Below, piece after piece: positions 15,216-24,303 of a stretch of 64,000 bases of DNA (its first letter is position 1; the number at the start of each line of letters is the position of its first letter). The notes under the pieces are model-generated. The model made no database searches, was not told the origin of the DNA, and was given only the letters and a program-made list of their open reading frames with translations. The position numbers and the translations under genes are program-made. Source of the DNA: Methanomassiliicoccales archaeon (GTDB taxonomy: Archaea > Thermoplasmatota > Thermoplasmata > Methanomassiliicoccales > UBA472); contig JAJRAK010000001.1 in assembly GCA_028682895.1 (NCBI GenBank), forward strand, positions 109,668 to 173,667. Direction: 5' to 3'.

Positions 15216-15389
15216 ATGAAGTATACTAGATTTGAGAAGGCGCGGATCATCGGTGCCAGGGCACTCCAGATATCCCTAGGCGCGCCTGTGCTTCTAGAGA
15301 TCCCTGAAGGGATGATCGATCCGATCACCATCTCTCAGTTGGAATACGACAGGGGAATTATCCCTATAACGGTAAAACGCGACATATGA
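15216..15389 (+). CDS. rpoK: DNA-directed RNA polymerase subunit K (RpoK, omega-like)
   Basis: The 57-residue product contains [21 protein letters not shown] and ends [13 protein letters not shown], the archaeal RpoK / eukaryotic Rpb6 core that wraps the C-terminus of the largest subunit. The helix-defining [14 protein letters not shown] and the acidic turn LEIPEG are visible. It lies 10 bases before rps2, the usual archaeal order; rpoN and enolase, common neighbours, are absent here. The message probably starts from the TATA element near 15165. Confidence 0.92.
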   Translation: MKYTRFEKARIIGARALQISLGAPVLLEIPEGMIDPITISQLEYDRGIIPITVKRDI

Positions 15390-15399
15390 GGTTATTAAA

Positions 15400-16011
15400 A
15401 TGAGCGACGAGACCAAGACCGATCTTCTCGTACCGGAGGACGTCTATCTGACCTCCGGCGTCCACATAGGCACCCAGCAGAAGAGTGCTGACATGAAGGA
15501 TTTCATCTTCAAGGTCAGGACCGATGGCCTGTACGTCATGGACGTCAAGCAGACCGACGTCAGAATAAGGGCAGCGGCCAAGTTCCTTTCCCGCTTCAAG
15601 GCCGACCGTATATTGGTCGTGTCCGCCAGGCAGTACGGGCAGAAGCCCGTCAGGATCATGTCCAAGGCCATTGGCGCCATGTACTTCGAGGAGAGGCTCA
15701 TACCCGGTTCATTGACCAACCCGGTGCTCAACCGTTTCATCGAGCCCGATGTCATCATCGTGACCGACCCCGCCGCCGACCAGCAGGCCGTCGCCGAGGC
15801 CTTGAACGTGGGCATACCGATCGTCGCCCTCTGTGACGCCAACAATGAGACCAGGAACGTTGATTTGGTAATACCGACCAACAACAAGGGGAGGCGCTCC
15901 CTGGCCTGCGTCTACTGGCTGCTGACCCGCGAGATCCTGAAGGAGCGCGGACAACTGCTGAGGGACGAGGATTTCAAGCTGGGCATCGACGATTTCGAAG
16001 CCAGCCTGTAA
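15400..16011 (+). CDS. rps2: Small ribosomal subunit protein uS2
   Basis: The 203-residue protein has the archaeal uS2 pattern: [25 protein letters not shown] near the start, [32 protein letters not shown] and [28 protein letters not shown]. It binds the head-body junction of the small subunit. It follows rpoK closely, so the two form a transcription-translation gene pair. Confidence 0.97.
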   Translation: MSDETKTDLLVPEDVYLTSGVHIGTQQKSADMKDFIFKVRTDGLYVMDVKQTDVRIRAAAKFLSRFKADRILVVSARQYGQKPVRIMSKAIGAMYFEERLIPGSLTNPVLNRFIEPDVIIVTDPAADQQAVAEALNVGIPIVALCDANNETRNVDLVIPTNNKGRRSLACVYWLLTREILKERGQLLRDEDFKLGIDDFEASL

Positions 16012-16051
16012 ACCCCAACCCTTTTCAACTTCCTTCCCTATATTTTCATTC

Positions 16052-16870
16052 ATGGTGCGCCGACCGGCCGTCGCCGGACAGTTCTACTCTTCTCGCAAGG
16101 ACGATCTCGTCGATGAGCTGAAGCGATGCTTCCTTTCCCCATTGGGGCCTGGGCATCTTCCTGAGGTCAACAAGGACGGGCCGCGCCGGATCGTTGGCGC
16201 GGTCGTGCCGCACGCCGGTCTGATGTTCTCCGGGCCTGTGGCCGCACACCTGTATGCCGAACTGGCAAAGGATGGACTGCCGGAGACGGTGGTCCTCATC
16301 GGTCCCAACCACACCGGTTATGGGAGGCCGATGTCGGCAAGCGGCGATGATTTCGAGACACCGCTCGGTATCCTTAGGTCCGACAAGGACGTGGTGTCAC
16401 ATCTGAAAGGGGTGATAGAGGTGGACCGGGCCGCTCATATGTACGAGCACAGCCTGGAGGTGCAAATGCCATTCCTGCAGTACCTCTCCCCGGACATCAA
16501 GATCGTCCCGGTGGTCATGGGGCAGCAGGACATCGTGATGGCCAGGGAGTCGGCCAAGGTCCTAAGGGAAGCATGCTCCGGGAAGGACGTCGTATATATC
16601 GCCTCCTCTGATTTCTCCCATTATGTGTCCGCGGCCACGGCCAAATCGAAGGACGAGAAAGTGATCGAGAGGATATTGGAACTGGACGCGGAAGGTGTCA
16701 TGGACACTGTCAACACCTACGATATTAGCATGTGCGGCTACGGGCCAGTGGCGACGGCGCTGTTGGCAAGCGGTGCGAGCAGTTCCCGCCTGCTGCATTA
16801 CGGCAACTCAGGCGACGTTCGGCCGATGAAGGACGTCGTTGGCTACGCCTCCATAGCCCTTTATAAATGA
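16052..16870 (+). CDS. MEMO1 family protein
   Basis: The 272-residue protein matches MEMO: VRRPAVAGQFYSS at the start, AVVPHAGLMFSGPVAAHLYAEL, LIGPNHTGYG and YIASSDFSHYVS; these histidines line a metal pocket resembling extradiol dioxygenases. The human homologue binds copper or iron; the archaeal role is not settled. It commonly follows rps2 in archaeal genomes, often just before mevalonate kinase; that kinase is not here. Confidence 0.93.
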   Translation: MVRRPAVAGQFYSSRKDDLVDELKRCFLSPLGPGHLPEVNKDGPRRIVGAVVPHAGLMFSGPVAAHLYAELAKDGLPETVVLIGPNHTGYGRPMSASGDDFETPLGILRSDKDVVSHLKGVIEVDRAAHMYEHSLEVQMPFLQYLSPDIKIVPVVMGQQDIVMARESAKVLREACSGKDVVYIASSDFSHYVSAATAKSKDEKVIERILELDAEGVMDTVNTYDISMCGYGPVATALLASGASSSRLLHYGNSGDVRPMKDVVGYASIALYK

Positions 16871-16956
16871 CCAGGCGTCCTATCGATGTTTTAAATATAT
16901 ACCCGATGGCATATACGCTTTAGCCCCTCAAGGGCATTTAAAGGGAGACGATTGAA

Positions 16957-17958
16957 ATGGACGGTACCAAGACGTGCCCCTACTGTGGGAAGTTGGCTCC
17001 GGCCGACGCCCAGTTCTGTGCAGGGTGCGGAAGGAGCATCAGCTCGCCGCAACAGGTCCCTGAACAGCAACCTCAACAGCAGGGTGGGTGGCAGGAGCCC
17101 CCTCAGCAGAACTATCAGCAACCTCAACAGCAGGGTGGGTGGCAGGAGCCCCCTCAGCAGAACTATCAGCAACCTCAACAGCAGGGTGGATGGCAGCAGA
17201 CGCCTCCCCCGTACGCAGCACCCGGTCAGCCATATCAGCAAGGATACGGCGGCGGGGCCAAAGGACAGATAGGTGGTGCCATCCAGAACCGTAACATGAC
17301 CGATGATGTGATGAGCGGAATTTGGATACTATGGCCGTTCGTCGCTATTGCAATCGCAGGGGTCATCCTGATCGCGTTATTGTTGCTTAATGCCGGATTA
17401 TGGGCTATCATCGTCGCATTGCCTATCGGCATCGTCCTCTATGCGGTCTTGAACTACAAACTGTTGAAAAGAATGGACGAGCATCGCAAGAGAGAGATGG
17501 CATTGCGCATGGCCATAATCTCATATCTCAAAGAGAAGGGCGCCGAGACGCAAAGGGCTCAGCTCATCGCCAACGACATCGCCGCTATGGAGAGTATAAA
17601 CCAAGAAGCGATGTACAAAGAGAAGGAGAGGACCCCGGTCCTGTGGACCATACTCGGTCTGATTCCCTTCGTGAACTATCTGGTGATGTACATCATGGGC
17701 GAATATGCCTATGACCACGACAAGAGATGGCACGCCTTCACTCAATACACGCAGTCGGCCTGCCAGAAGCTAGGCATCAACATCATGACGCCCTCGTGGA
17801 GCACCCTGAAGGAGAGGCCCAACATCATCCTGCTCATCGGAACGCTGCTGCTCGGAATAATCATGCTGGTCTGGTACTACTTCATCATAAAGGACCTGAA
17901 CGACCACTTCCAGGCGCAGTGGCAGTTCGAGGACCAGCTGATGGCGCAGCTAAGGTAA
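16957..17958 (+). CDS. Zinc-ribbon membrane protein with Gln/Pro-rich repeat linker
   Basis: A cytosolic zinc ribbon (CPYCGK at 7-12, CAGCGR at 22-27) is followed by a low-complexity region with a 17-residue unit (GGWQEPPQQNYQQPQQQ) repeated about 2.5 times. Three or four hydrophobic segments follow: about 118-140, 142-165, a central LWTILGLIPFVNYLVMYIM and LIGTLLLGIIMLVWYYFII near the C-terminus, separated by a charged helix. The layout is common in archaeal membrane proteins of unknown role. A TATA-like element (tttaaatatatac) at 16890-16903 and ribosome site gggag support this start. Confidence 0.75.
   Translation: MDGTKTCPYCGKLAPADAQFCAGCGRSISSPQQVPEQQPQQQGGWQEPPQQNYQQPQQQGGWQEPPQQNYQQPQQQGGWQQTPPPYAAPGQPYQQGYGGGAKGQIGGAIQNRNMTDDVMSGIWILWPFVAIAIAGVILIALLLLNAGLWAIIVALPIGIVLYAVLNYKLLKRMDEHRKREMALRMAIISYLKEKGAETQRAQLIANDIAAMESINQEAMYKEKERTPVLWTILGLIPFVNYLVMYIMGEYAYDHDKRWHAFTQYTQSACQKLGINIMTPSWSTLKERPNIILLIGTLLLGIIMLVWYYFIIKDLNDHFQAQWQFEDQLMAQLR
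17071..17196 (+). repeat. 51-base in-frame tandem repeat
   Basis: Two identical 51-base units at 17071-17121 and 17122-17172 are followed by a partial third copy from 17173, with one substitution. They encode the Gln/Gly/Pro/Trp-rich linker. Perfect identity at DNA level indicates recent expansion, so copy number may vary between strains. Confidence 0.9.
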
Positions 17959-17970
17959 AAAAAGGAAAAA

Positions 17971-18000
17971 ATTGGGGAAAACCTCTTCCCAATCTTTTTT
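17971..18000. terminator. Bidirectional terminator-like hairpin
   Basis: ATTGGG at 17971-17976 pairs with CCCAAT at 17988-17993, extendable by two pairs; the stem is preceded by an A-rich tract and followed by six T residues, so it can act for both convergent genes (the zinc-ribbon gene and rpap). Confidence 0.65.
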
Positions 18001-18889
18001 ATATTTTTCTCATCCGACCTAGCACAGGTTCGTATACGAAACCTTTGTCCAGCAGTGAGTTGGCGATGTTGTCCAGCTCCTCCCGTTCGATGCCTTGGGC
18101 CTTGGCCTTCTGCACCACCTCGTCCCAGGCGGCGCCACGTCCGGAGTCCAGGCTCTCGATCATGGAGAGTACGAGGGCTTCCTTGTCCACATCGTCCTTC
18201 TCGTCCTGCTCTGGTACCTCGATCTCCTCGGGAGAGGAAGATTCCGACCTCATGTCCGGTCCGGTCTGGTATTCTGGCAGGAGGAACTTGAGCGCGTCCG
18301 AGACCATGTTGCGATAATGCACCAGCGAATCGGGGTGGTAGTGCTTCACGCTGAGGGCCGCGCCCTCGGCCAATGGGCGGCTGAAGCCGATCTGCATCAG
18401 CTTGTCCATGTCCGGTTCGCCCAATTTCATCGCCTCCTCTATCGCCGAGATGCGGTCCTTGGTCGCCTGGCAGGTCTCTAGCACCCAATTGTCACGGGAA
18501 GCGGCCTCCACCTTGCCGATGCGCTCCGGGCGTATGGATACGTAGAGCTTGCCTTCCTCGGGGGAATAGGTGCGGAACTTTCCGACCACGGCGACGAAGC
18601 AGGGGGGCTGCAGCTTTGAAAGGGCCATGCTGGCCTCTGGCTGGTACTGCCCTGCGGTGAGATAGAACGTTCCCGTGGGGTCGGTGATCTTCGCCCTCCA
18701 CACCGGTTCGTTCTCATTTCCCACGTTCTCGTTGTCGGTGAGCACTCCCACCACGAATATGCGGTTGATCTTCGCTCCCAATGGCGATATCAGGTAGGAT
18801 GGCGTCTTCTCGCCCTCCCCCCTGATCTCATAGCTGGATGAGTTGAACTCGGCAGCGAACACGCGCCATGCTACTTCTCTGGACATCAA
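17999..18889 (-). CDS. RPA-associated protein (RPAP)
   Basis: The 296-residue protein has the archaeal RPAP/COG3390 pattern: N-terminal REVAWRVFAAEFNSS, an OB-type segment (INRIFVVGVLTDNENVG ... ITDPTGTFYLTAGQYQP), then an acidic linker (about 205-235) and a C-terminal winged-helix-like region ending DKGFVYEPVLGRMRKI. It overlaps the rpa gene by four bases. In haloarchaea and methanogens the RPA and RPAP proteins form a complex that protects single-stranded DNA. Confidence 0.85.
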   Translation of the reverse strand: MMSREVAWRVFAAEFNSSSYEIRGEGEKTPSYLISPLGAKINRIFVVGVLTDNENVGNENEPVWRAKITDPTGTFYLTAGQYQPEASMALSKLQPPCFVAVVGKFRTYSPEEGKLYVSIRPERIGKVEAASRDNWVLETCQATKDRISAIEEAMKLGEPDMDKLMQIGFSRPLAEGAALSVKHYHPDSLVHYRNMVSDALKFLLPEYQTGPDMRSESSSPEEIEVPEQDEKDDVDKEALVLSMIESLDSGRGAAWDEVVQKAKAQGIEREELDNIANSLLDKGFVYEPVLGRMRKI

Positions 18890-20208
18890 TTGAATCCCTC
18901 CATGTCGGTGAGCATCTTGGCGCCCTCGTCCCTCACGTTCCTCTCGAAGATGTTCGCTTCCTTCGCTATCATCATCGGACCGAAGTCATCGCTACGGACC
19001 ATTCCGCGCACTTCAAGGGTCTGGGCGAACAACTTCTCTTCGGCCATCTCCATGATCAGCTCCGGGTTCCTCTCTTCCATGGTAAGTTTTACCGCCTGTT
19101 CCATGGTCAGTCCCATCAGCCTCTCGGTCAGGTCCTTCCCGAACACTACGTTCATGGACGACGTCCCATCGTCCAGTATGGCCTTGATCCTCAGGTCGTC
19201 AGTGCCTTTGACCTTTCCATGTACGCGGCAGGTGCTCTTCTGCAGCACCCTCTTGCAGTCCGGGCATCGCATGACCAGACCGCTTCCCTCGCGAATATCG
19301 ACGATAGTGCCGCGGATCATGATGTCCATGCCCCCTCCGGAAAGCTCGACGTCCTCTAGCGTCCTGACCTTGGGTGTGCCGGACGACACGTCGCCCAAGG
19401 TACCATCGGTCAGCACCTGGACCTCCACGCGATCTCCCAGGTTCAGCTTGGGCATTCCTCTCCAGCTTTTGACATATGCACCAACGAGGCGCACCTCCAT
19501 GCCCTCGGCCAGCTTGGACTCTCCCCAAACGGTGAACTCCACGCTGCCCGTCTCGTCCGTCAGCACTCCGGTGATGATGTTCTTCTTTTCACCGGAGGCG
19601 ACGACCTCCTTGCTCTCCAACTTTGTGATCTTGCCGGAGATGATCACGAAGTTCATCCCGTCGGCCAGCTCCGAGACCTTGACCTCTTTGGAGCCTCCGC
19701 CGGAAGGCATTCCGGCCACGTCCAGCACCTCCTCGCTCTCTTCGACGGAGGCGCGGTTGCCCAGGTTGAGCTGTGGTGCTCCTTTGTATTCTTTGGTGTA
19801 AGCGTTATGGATGATGACCGTATCGCCTTCCTTCAGCTGCACGGCCTCCGTCTCCCAGATAGTATAGGGCACCTTTCCCGTCTCATCGGCCACAAGCCCG
19901 TAGACGATGCTCTTCTGCGCACCGCCCACCTCGATGGTCTTGGGGTTGACGGTGAGCACCTTGACAAGGATGTCCACTGACTGCTCCGAACCGGTCAGCT
20001 CGGCGACCGTCTTGCGCCCGCCGCCTCCCTGCAGGGCGTTAGGGTCCCCGCCCTTCTTCTTCACGATGTTGCGCTTGGCCCAGTCCAGGGTGACCCTGTA
20101 GTGGTTCAAGTACGTCTCTAGCTCTTTCAGTATCTCTTCCTTGTCTGCATTGTTCCCGAGCACCCTGGCAACTTCTTCTACGTGGGGTGCGAGCTCTTCT
20201 CTGTCCAT
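18886..20208 (-). CDS. rpa: Replication protein A, large single-strand binding subunit
   Basis: The 440-residue protein begins with a helical segment, then holds three or four OB folds (about 60-160, 165-265, 285-400), recognisable from repeated VYGLVADETGKVPYTIWE and GVLTDETGSVEFTVWGES motifs. A zinc finger CPDCKRVLQKSTCRVHG lies near residue 313. It coats single-stranded DNA in replication and repair. AAGGAGG sits six bases before the ATG. The downstream rpap overlaps by four bases, the conserved euryarchaeal pairing. Confidence 0.93.
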   Translation of the reverse strand: MDREELAPHVEEVARVLGNNADKEEILKELETYLNHYRVTLDWAKRNIVKKKGGDPNALQGGGGRKTVAELTGSEQSVDILVKVLTVNPKTIEVGGAQKSIVYGLVADETGKVPYTIWETEAVQLKEGDTVIIHNAYTKEYKGAPQLNLGNRASVEESEEVLDVAGMPSGGGSKEVKVSELADGMNFVIISGKITKLESKEVVASGEKKNIITGVLTDETGSVEFTVWGESKLAEGMEVRLVGAYVKSWRGMPKLNLGDRVEVQVLTDGTLGDVSSGTPKVRTLEDVELSGGGMDIMIRGTIVDIREGSGLVMRCPDCKRVLQKSTCRVHGKVKGTDDLRIKAILDDGTSSMNVVFGKDLTERLMGLTMEQAVKLTMEERNPELIMEMAEEKLFAQTLEVRGMVRSDDFGPMMIAKEANIFERNVRDEGAKMLTDMEGFN

Positions 20209-20340
20209 TTGATGCCTCCTTTCCTTACTGATTAAGGCAGGTTGTAATGCCCATTTCGTTTAATAGCATTATTCACCGCAGATTGAAAATGAGAACGAAA
20301 AGACCTTGAAAAGCTCAAGGCCAGTTAAAAGGATTAGTTC

Positions 20341-20364
20341 AGTGAGCGATTGAAAATGCTCACT
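20341..20364 (-). terminator. Hairpin terminator overlapping the stop codon of the downstream unknown gene
   Basis: AGTGAGC at 20341-20347 pairs exactly with GCTCACT at 20358-20364 (seven pairs, ten-base loop). On the minus strand the stem contains the stop codon of the 20360-20983 gene and is followed by a T-rich stretch. A second hairpin, CCTTGA-aaagc-TCAAGG, is just beyond, at about 20304-20320. Confidence 0.55.
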
Positions 20365-20983
20365 CGGTGAAGGTCTCGCCGCGCTCGTACTTCTCCTTCA
20401 GGTGGGAGATGAGTATGTCGCGGTTGTTGCGCAAGTGCGATTCATACCAGGCCAGCACGACGTCCGAGAGCTTCTCGTGGAACTTGTTCATGTCCAGCTT
20501 GGACAGCGGGGAGTCGTAGACCACGAACTGCCCGAATATCCGCTTCCATCCGGCGTACTTGTAGTAATGCTCTCCTTCGCAGTAATCGAACACCATGCGC
20601 AGGCAGGGGGTGGAATCGACCGCATAGTACATGACCTTGAGGGAATCGCCCATGCGCCCCTGTGTCTGGGTGCGATCGACCAACTGTACCTTGGACACAG
20701 CCTCGAAGTCGAACTCGTTCTTGAAGCGCCACTTTATGGGAAACTCCTCGAACTGGGCGAACTCGCTGTAGGTCGGCTCCATGTTCAGCTGCACATTGAT
20801 CCTGGAGAATCTGTTCAGAATGTTCCAGAAATCCCCTATGATGGTGCTGTTGATCGTGGTCTTTTGGAAATTGACCTCTTCCTTGTCTTTGGAGATCGCT
20901 TCGGTGCGGGCCGAGAGCTCTGCATCAAGCTTGGCGAACCAATCTTCGTCCTTGGCCTTTACCGCTTTCTTGTCTGGAACCAT
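20360..20983 (-). CDS. Conserved-looking cytosolic protein of unknown function
   Basis: The ATG at 20983 is chosen because GGGAGAG lies just upstream; an earlier ATG at 21010 has no ribosome site. The 207-residue product starts MVPDKKAVKAKDEDWFAKLDAEL, a charged helix, followed by a mixed alpha/beta core with aromatic runs (DFWNILNRFSRINVQL, HYYKYAGWKRIFGQFVVYD) and a charged C-terminal helix. No transmembrane segment or catalytic motif is seen and no family is recognised. Its own terminator and AT-rich promoter indicate a stand-alone gene. Confidence 0.6.
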   Translation of the reverse strand: MVPDKKAVKAKDEDWFAKLDAELSARTEAISKDKEEVNFQKTTINSTIIGDFWNILNRFSRINVQLNMEPTYSEFAQFEEFPIKWRFKNEFDFEAVSKVQLVDRTQTQGRMGDSLKVMYYAVDSTPCLRMVFDYCEGEHYYKYAGWKRIFGQFVVYDSPLSKLDMNKFHEKLSDVVLAWYESHLRNNRDILISHLKEKYERGETFTE

Positions 20984-21113
20984 TGAACTCTCCCCTCGCA
21001 TAATTATCATACGAACATAAAAAGATATCTCATTCCTTTATTTACCCAGCAATCACCTTGAGGCGCCTGGAAGCACGGCAATCCTTTTCTAATTATAGAG
21101 TGCTGCCGCTCTC

Positions 21114-21626
21114 ATGGTGGGCTTGATCGAAGGATTAGTGGACTTCTTGGAACAGGTCCAGCACGATCCAGCCATTTACTCGTTGATGTTCTTCATCTAC
21201 GCTGTCGCGGCGACCATCATACTACCCGTGCCCGTAGAACTAATGCTCTTCCTGAGTCCGGACACGTCCATCGTAATCAAGGCACTGGTCCTGGGGCTGG
21301 GAAAGGCGGTCGGCAGCATCCTTGTGTTCTATATCGGTGTGAACGTCGAGGGCCCGATCCTAAAGCTGGCCGACAAGTGGAAGTTCTTCCGAAAGCTGGT
21401 GGCAGCATGCCAATTGGTGGTCACCAAGTTCGGGTATTTCGGGCTTTATTTGATCATGAGCATACCGCTGATGGTTGACACAGTGCCGGTCTACCTGTTC
21501 TCAATTTTCAACAAGGAGGGCACGATGGATGTGAGATACTTTGCCATCGTCAACTTGGCCGCCGGTATCACCCGCGCCGCGGTTGTCTACGCGGTCTTCT
21601 ACGCCCTCGGAATAAAACTATTATGA
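21114..21626 (+). CDS. VTT/DedA-like membrane protein
   Basis: The 170-residue protein has four or five membrane spans, with FIYAVAATIILPVPVELMLFLSP, GLGKAVGSILVFYIG and a helix pair around FGYFGLYLIMSIPLMVDTVPVYLFSIFNKEG. The layout and the glycine-rich re-entrant regions resemble the VTT (SNARE-associated) or small-multidrug-export families, which move lipids or undecaprenyl phosphate in other organisms. The match is by pattern only. It lies 44 bases before purP. Confidence 0.55.
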   Translation: MVGLIEGLVDFLEQVQHDPAIYSLMFFIYAVAATIILPVPVELMLFLSPDTSIVIKALVLGLGKAVGSILVFYIGVNVEGPILKLADKWKFFRKLVAACQLVVTKFGYFGLYLIMSIPLMVDTVPVYLFSIFNKEGTMDVRYFAIVNLAAGITRAAVVYAVFYALGIKLL

Positions 21627-21669
21627 GAACGTTAGAAAAGTTTATATCCTTCAGGAAAATTTTGAGGTA

Positions 21670-22740
21670 ATGGTCCCGAAAGAAAAGATATTGAAGATCC
21701 TTGACGAATATGACAAGGACAAATTGACCGTGGCCACGCTCTGTTCTCATTCCTCCTTGCAGATCTTCAATGGGGCCAAGAAGGAAGGCTTCCGGACACT
21801 CGGTCTGACGGTGAAGGACAACTTCCGTTATTATGACGCGTTCCCCAAGGCCAAGCCGGACGAGTTCATGAAGCTCGACAGCTACAGTGACCTCCTTGAC
21901 AACGTCGATGAGCTGCTGGCCCGAAACGTCATCGTCATTCCCCACGGCTCGTTCGTGGAATATATGGGCACGGACAAGTTCGAGAAGATGCCCGTTCCTA
22001 CGTTCGGAAACCGCAACGTGCTAAGATGGGAGTCCAATCGCGACCGAATGAGGATGTGGCTGGAATCGGCCGGCGTTGTCATGCCCCCTATCATAGAGGA
22101 CCCAAAGGAGATCGACCGCCCGGTGCTGGTCAAGTACAACGGGGCCAAGGGCGGCAGGGGATTCTTCATAGCCAAGGACTACAACGAGTTCAAGCTGGGG
22201 CTGGACCCTGAGCAATCATATACCATTCAGGAGTACGTGCTGGGCACCAGGTACTATCTGCATTACTTCTACTCTCCGATAAGGAAGGACGGTTTCAAGG
22301 TGCACGACGGTTCGTTGGAGCTGATGTCGATGGACCGCCGCGACGAGAGCAACATCGACGAGCTGTATAAGTTGGGAGCCTCCGAGGAGCTGAAGAGGCT
22401 GGGGCTCTTCCCGACGTTCGTCGTCACTGGCAACGTGCCCGTCGTCATTCGCGAGAGCCTTCTGCCCAAGGTGTTCGACATGGGCGAGCAGGTGGTGAAC
22501 AGAGCTTACGAGCTTTTCGGTGGAATGATCGGGCCGTTCTGCCTGGAAGGCATTGTCACCGACAAGCTGGAGTTCAAGGTGTTCGAGATATCCTCCAGGA
22601 TAGTGGCTGGCTCCAACCCGTTCATCTCCGGTTCTCCGTACTCCGACCTTACCGAGGAGAACATGAGCACCGGTCGCCGCATCTCCCGCGAGATAAAGGT
22701 GGCAGCTCAGGCCGGTCAGATGGACAAGGTCATCTCTTGA
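21670..22740 (+). CDS. purP: 5-formaminoimidazole-4-carboxamide ribotide synthetase (PurP)
   Basis: PurP makes FAICAR from AICAR, formate and ATP, the archaeal replacement for the folate-dependent PurH step. The 356-residue sequence has the family's N-terminal TLCSHSSLQIFNGAKKEGF, an ATP-grasp core (LVKYNGAKGGRGFFIAKDYNEF), TIQEYVLGTRYYLHYFYSP and FCLEGIVTDKLEFKVFEISSRIVAGSNPF. A TATA-like element (tttatatcc) at 21639-21647 lies about 25 bases upstream of the ATG, consistent with a leaderless message. Confidence 0.95.
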   Translation: MVPKEKILKILDEYDKDKLTVATLCSHSSLQIFNGAKKEGFRTLGLTVKDNFRYYDAFPKAKPDEFMKLDSYSDLLDNVDELLARNVIVIPHGSFVEYMGTDKFEKMPVPTFGNRNVLRWESNRDRMRMWLESAGVVMPPIIEDPKEIDRPVLVKYNGAKGGRGFFIAKDYNEFKLGLDPEQSYTIQEYVLGTRYYLHYFYSPIRKDGFKVHDGSLELMSMDRRDESNIDELYKLGASEELKRLGLFPTFVVTGNVPVVIRESLLPKVFDMGEQVVNRAYELFGGMIGPFCLEGIVTDKLEFKVFEISSRIVAGSNPFISGSPYSDLTEENMSTGRRISREIKVAAQAGQMDKVIS

Positions 22741-22909
22741 ACAAACGCCAGCCTGGTGCCCAGGATGATGCTCGTAGAGCGCAATTCGGAAAGGTACCAG
22801 GCCCAGGGCGGCATCTGCACCGTTTCTGTAAAAATCTAGTATCATTTTAATATCCAACAGAAAAATCATCGTCGCAGGTGATACGCTGTCAAAAAAGTTC
22901 CAGGGTAGT

Positions 22910-23212
22910 ATGGCCATATTGATCATACTTCTAATCCTCTGCTGGCCCGCTGCCTTGGTCTATTTCTTGATGAAATGGGACGACAGTATATTCGGTCCGA
23001 CGAGGACCTGTCCTGGATGCGGAGCGAACATATCCATGAACTACAACGTCTGCCCCCACTGTGGAAGGTCTTTCAACGGGTACGGATACAAACAGTATCC
23101 GGGGACCAACGGCAGTACGGGCGCCTCAGAGCAACGTTTCTGCTTCGCATGCGGGGAACTGATCGCACCAGGTGGCCAGTTCTGCAGTCGCTGCGGTAGT
23201 AAGGTGGAGTAA
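22910..23212 (+). CDS. Small membrane protein with double zinc ribbon
   Basis: Residues 3-21 form one hydrophobic helix (ILIILLILCWPAALVYFLM). Two zinc ribbons follow: CPGCGANISMNYNVCPHCGR and CFACGELIAPGGQFCSRCGS, joined by a Tyr/Gly-rich linker. The 100-residue layout is seen in many archaeal proteins of unknown role and is related in design to the 16957-17958 product. A TATA-like element at 22845-22855 precedes it. Confidence 0.7.
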   Translation: MAILIILLILCWPAALVYFLMKWDDSIFGPTRTCPGCGANISMNYNVCPHCGRSFNGYGYKQYPGTNGSTGASEQRFCFACGELIAPGGQFCSRCGSKVE

Positions 23213-23223
23213 AAAAGAAAGCA

Positions 23224-23251
23224 TGACAGGCCGTATGCGAACGGTCTGTCA
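23224..23251. terminator. Strong hairpin between convergent genes
   Basis: TGACAGGCCGT at 23224-23234 pairs with ACGGTCTGTCA at 23241-23251, eleven pairs with one G-T, loop of six. It separates the zinc-ribbon gene from pdxS and probably ends both transcripts. Confidence 0.55.
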
Positions 23252-23271
23252 CGCGTTGATGAAGGGCTCTC

Positions 23272-24180
23272 TTACCAGCCACGTTCCTGCATGCGCTGTT
23301 CCTTGCCCAGGGTGGAGATCTCGATGCCGTGCATCGCCTCCCCCAATCCCCTGGAGACCTCGGCGATGACCTTCGGGTCGTCGAAATGAGTGACGGCCTC
23401 GACGATGGCCTTGGCGCGGACCGCAGGGTCGGCGCTCTTGAATATCCCGGAGCCGACGAAGACACCATCGCTGCCCAGCTGCATCATGAGGGCGGCGTCA
23501 GCAGGCGTCGCTATGCCTCCAGCGGCGAAGTTGATCACAGGTAGACGTTGCATCTGAGCGACCTCCTTCACAAGGTAGAACGGTGCCTCGATCTGCCTGG
23601 CGATGGCGGAAAGCTCGGAATCGTCCTTGCCCTTCAGCTCGCGCACCTTGCCCATGATGATGCGCTGATGCCTCACGGCCTCGATGATATTGCCAGTGCC
23701 GGGCTCGCCCTTGGTCCTGACCATGGCCGCCCCTTCATCGATTCGCCTGAGGGCCTCGCCCAGGTCCTTTGCTCCGCAGACGAAAGGCACGGTGAAGTTC
23801 TTCTTGACCACATGCATGAACGGGTCCGCGGGCGTCAGCACCTCGGACTCATCTATCATGTCCACTCCCAGGGACTCGAGCACCTGCGCTTCCACGAAAT
23901 GCCCGATACGGCACTTGGCCATGACCGGTATGGTCACAGCGTCCATGATCTCCAGGATCTTCACGGGGTCGGCCATTCGGGCCACGCCTCCCTGCGCCCT
24001 GATGTCCGCCGGGACCCTCTCGAGGGCCATGACCGCCACCGCGCCAGCCTCCTCTGCTATCCTGGCCTGCTCGGCGTTGGTCACGTCCATGACCACTCCG
24101 CCCTGCTGCATCTTGGCGAAACCGCGCTTTACCAGCTCAGTGCCGCAACGCAGTCCGGATAGGTCTAAATTGAAAGACAT
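23272..24180 (-). CDS. pdxS: Pyridoxal 5'-phosphate synthase subunit PdxS
   Basis: The 302-residue protein is Pdx[63 protein letters not shown] and [33 protein letters not shown]. It joins ribose or ribulose 5-phosphate, glyceraldehyde 3-phosphate and ammonia into PLP. The usual glutaminase partner PdxT is not adjacent. The ATG at 24180 is chosen over a TTG four codons earlier because GGTGAG is spaced properly for the ATG. Confidence 0.96.
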   Translation of the reverse strand: MSFNLDLSGLRCGTELVKRGFAKMQQGGVVMDVTNAEQARIAEEAGAVAVMALERVPADIRAQGGVARMADPVKILEIMDAVTIPVMAKCRIGHFVEAQVLESLGVDMIDESEVLTPADPFMHVVKKNFTVPFVCGAKDLGEALRRIDEGAAMVRTKGEPGTGNIIEAVRHQRIIMGKVRELKGKDDSELSAIARQIEAPFYLVKEVAQMQRLPVINFAAGGIATPADAALMMQLGSDGVFVGSGIFKSADPAVRAKAIVEAVTHFDDPKVIAEVSRGLGEAMHGIEISTLGKEQRMQERGW

Positions 24181-24303
24181 TCTTCTCACCAAGGCGGCTT
24201 ACCTGCAGGGCTTTATTTATCACTTTTCCCGATGTGAACCAGCAGTTTTGGCGTTCTGCTCATTCAGAAAAGCATAAAGATATCATGTTCCTTCATCAGC
24301 TAG

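Noticed and set aside
15134..15220. 28-codon frame before rpoK
   Set aside because: It has no ribosome site and contains the TATA element of rpoK; it ends across the rpoK start.
17071..17196. CRISPR-like direct repeats
   Set aside because: The repeats are contiguous, in frame and code for a low-complexity linker; there are no spacers and no cas genes.
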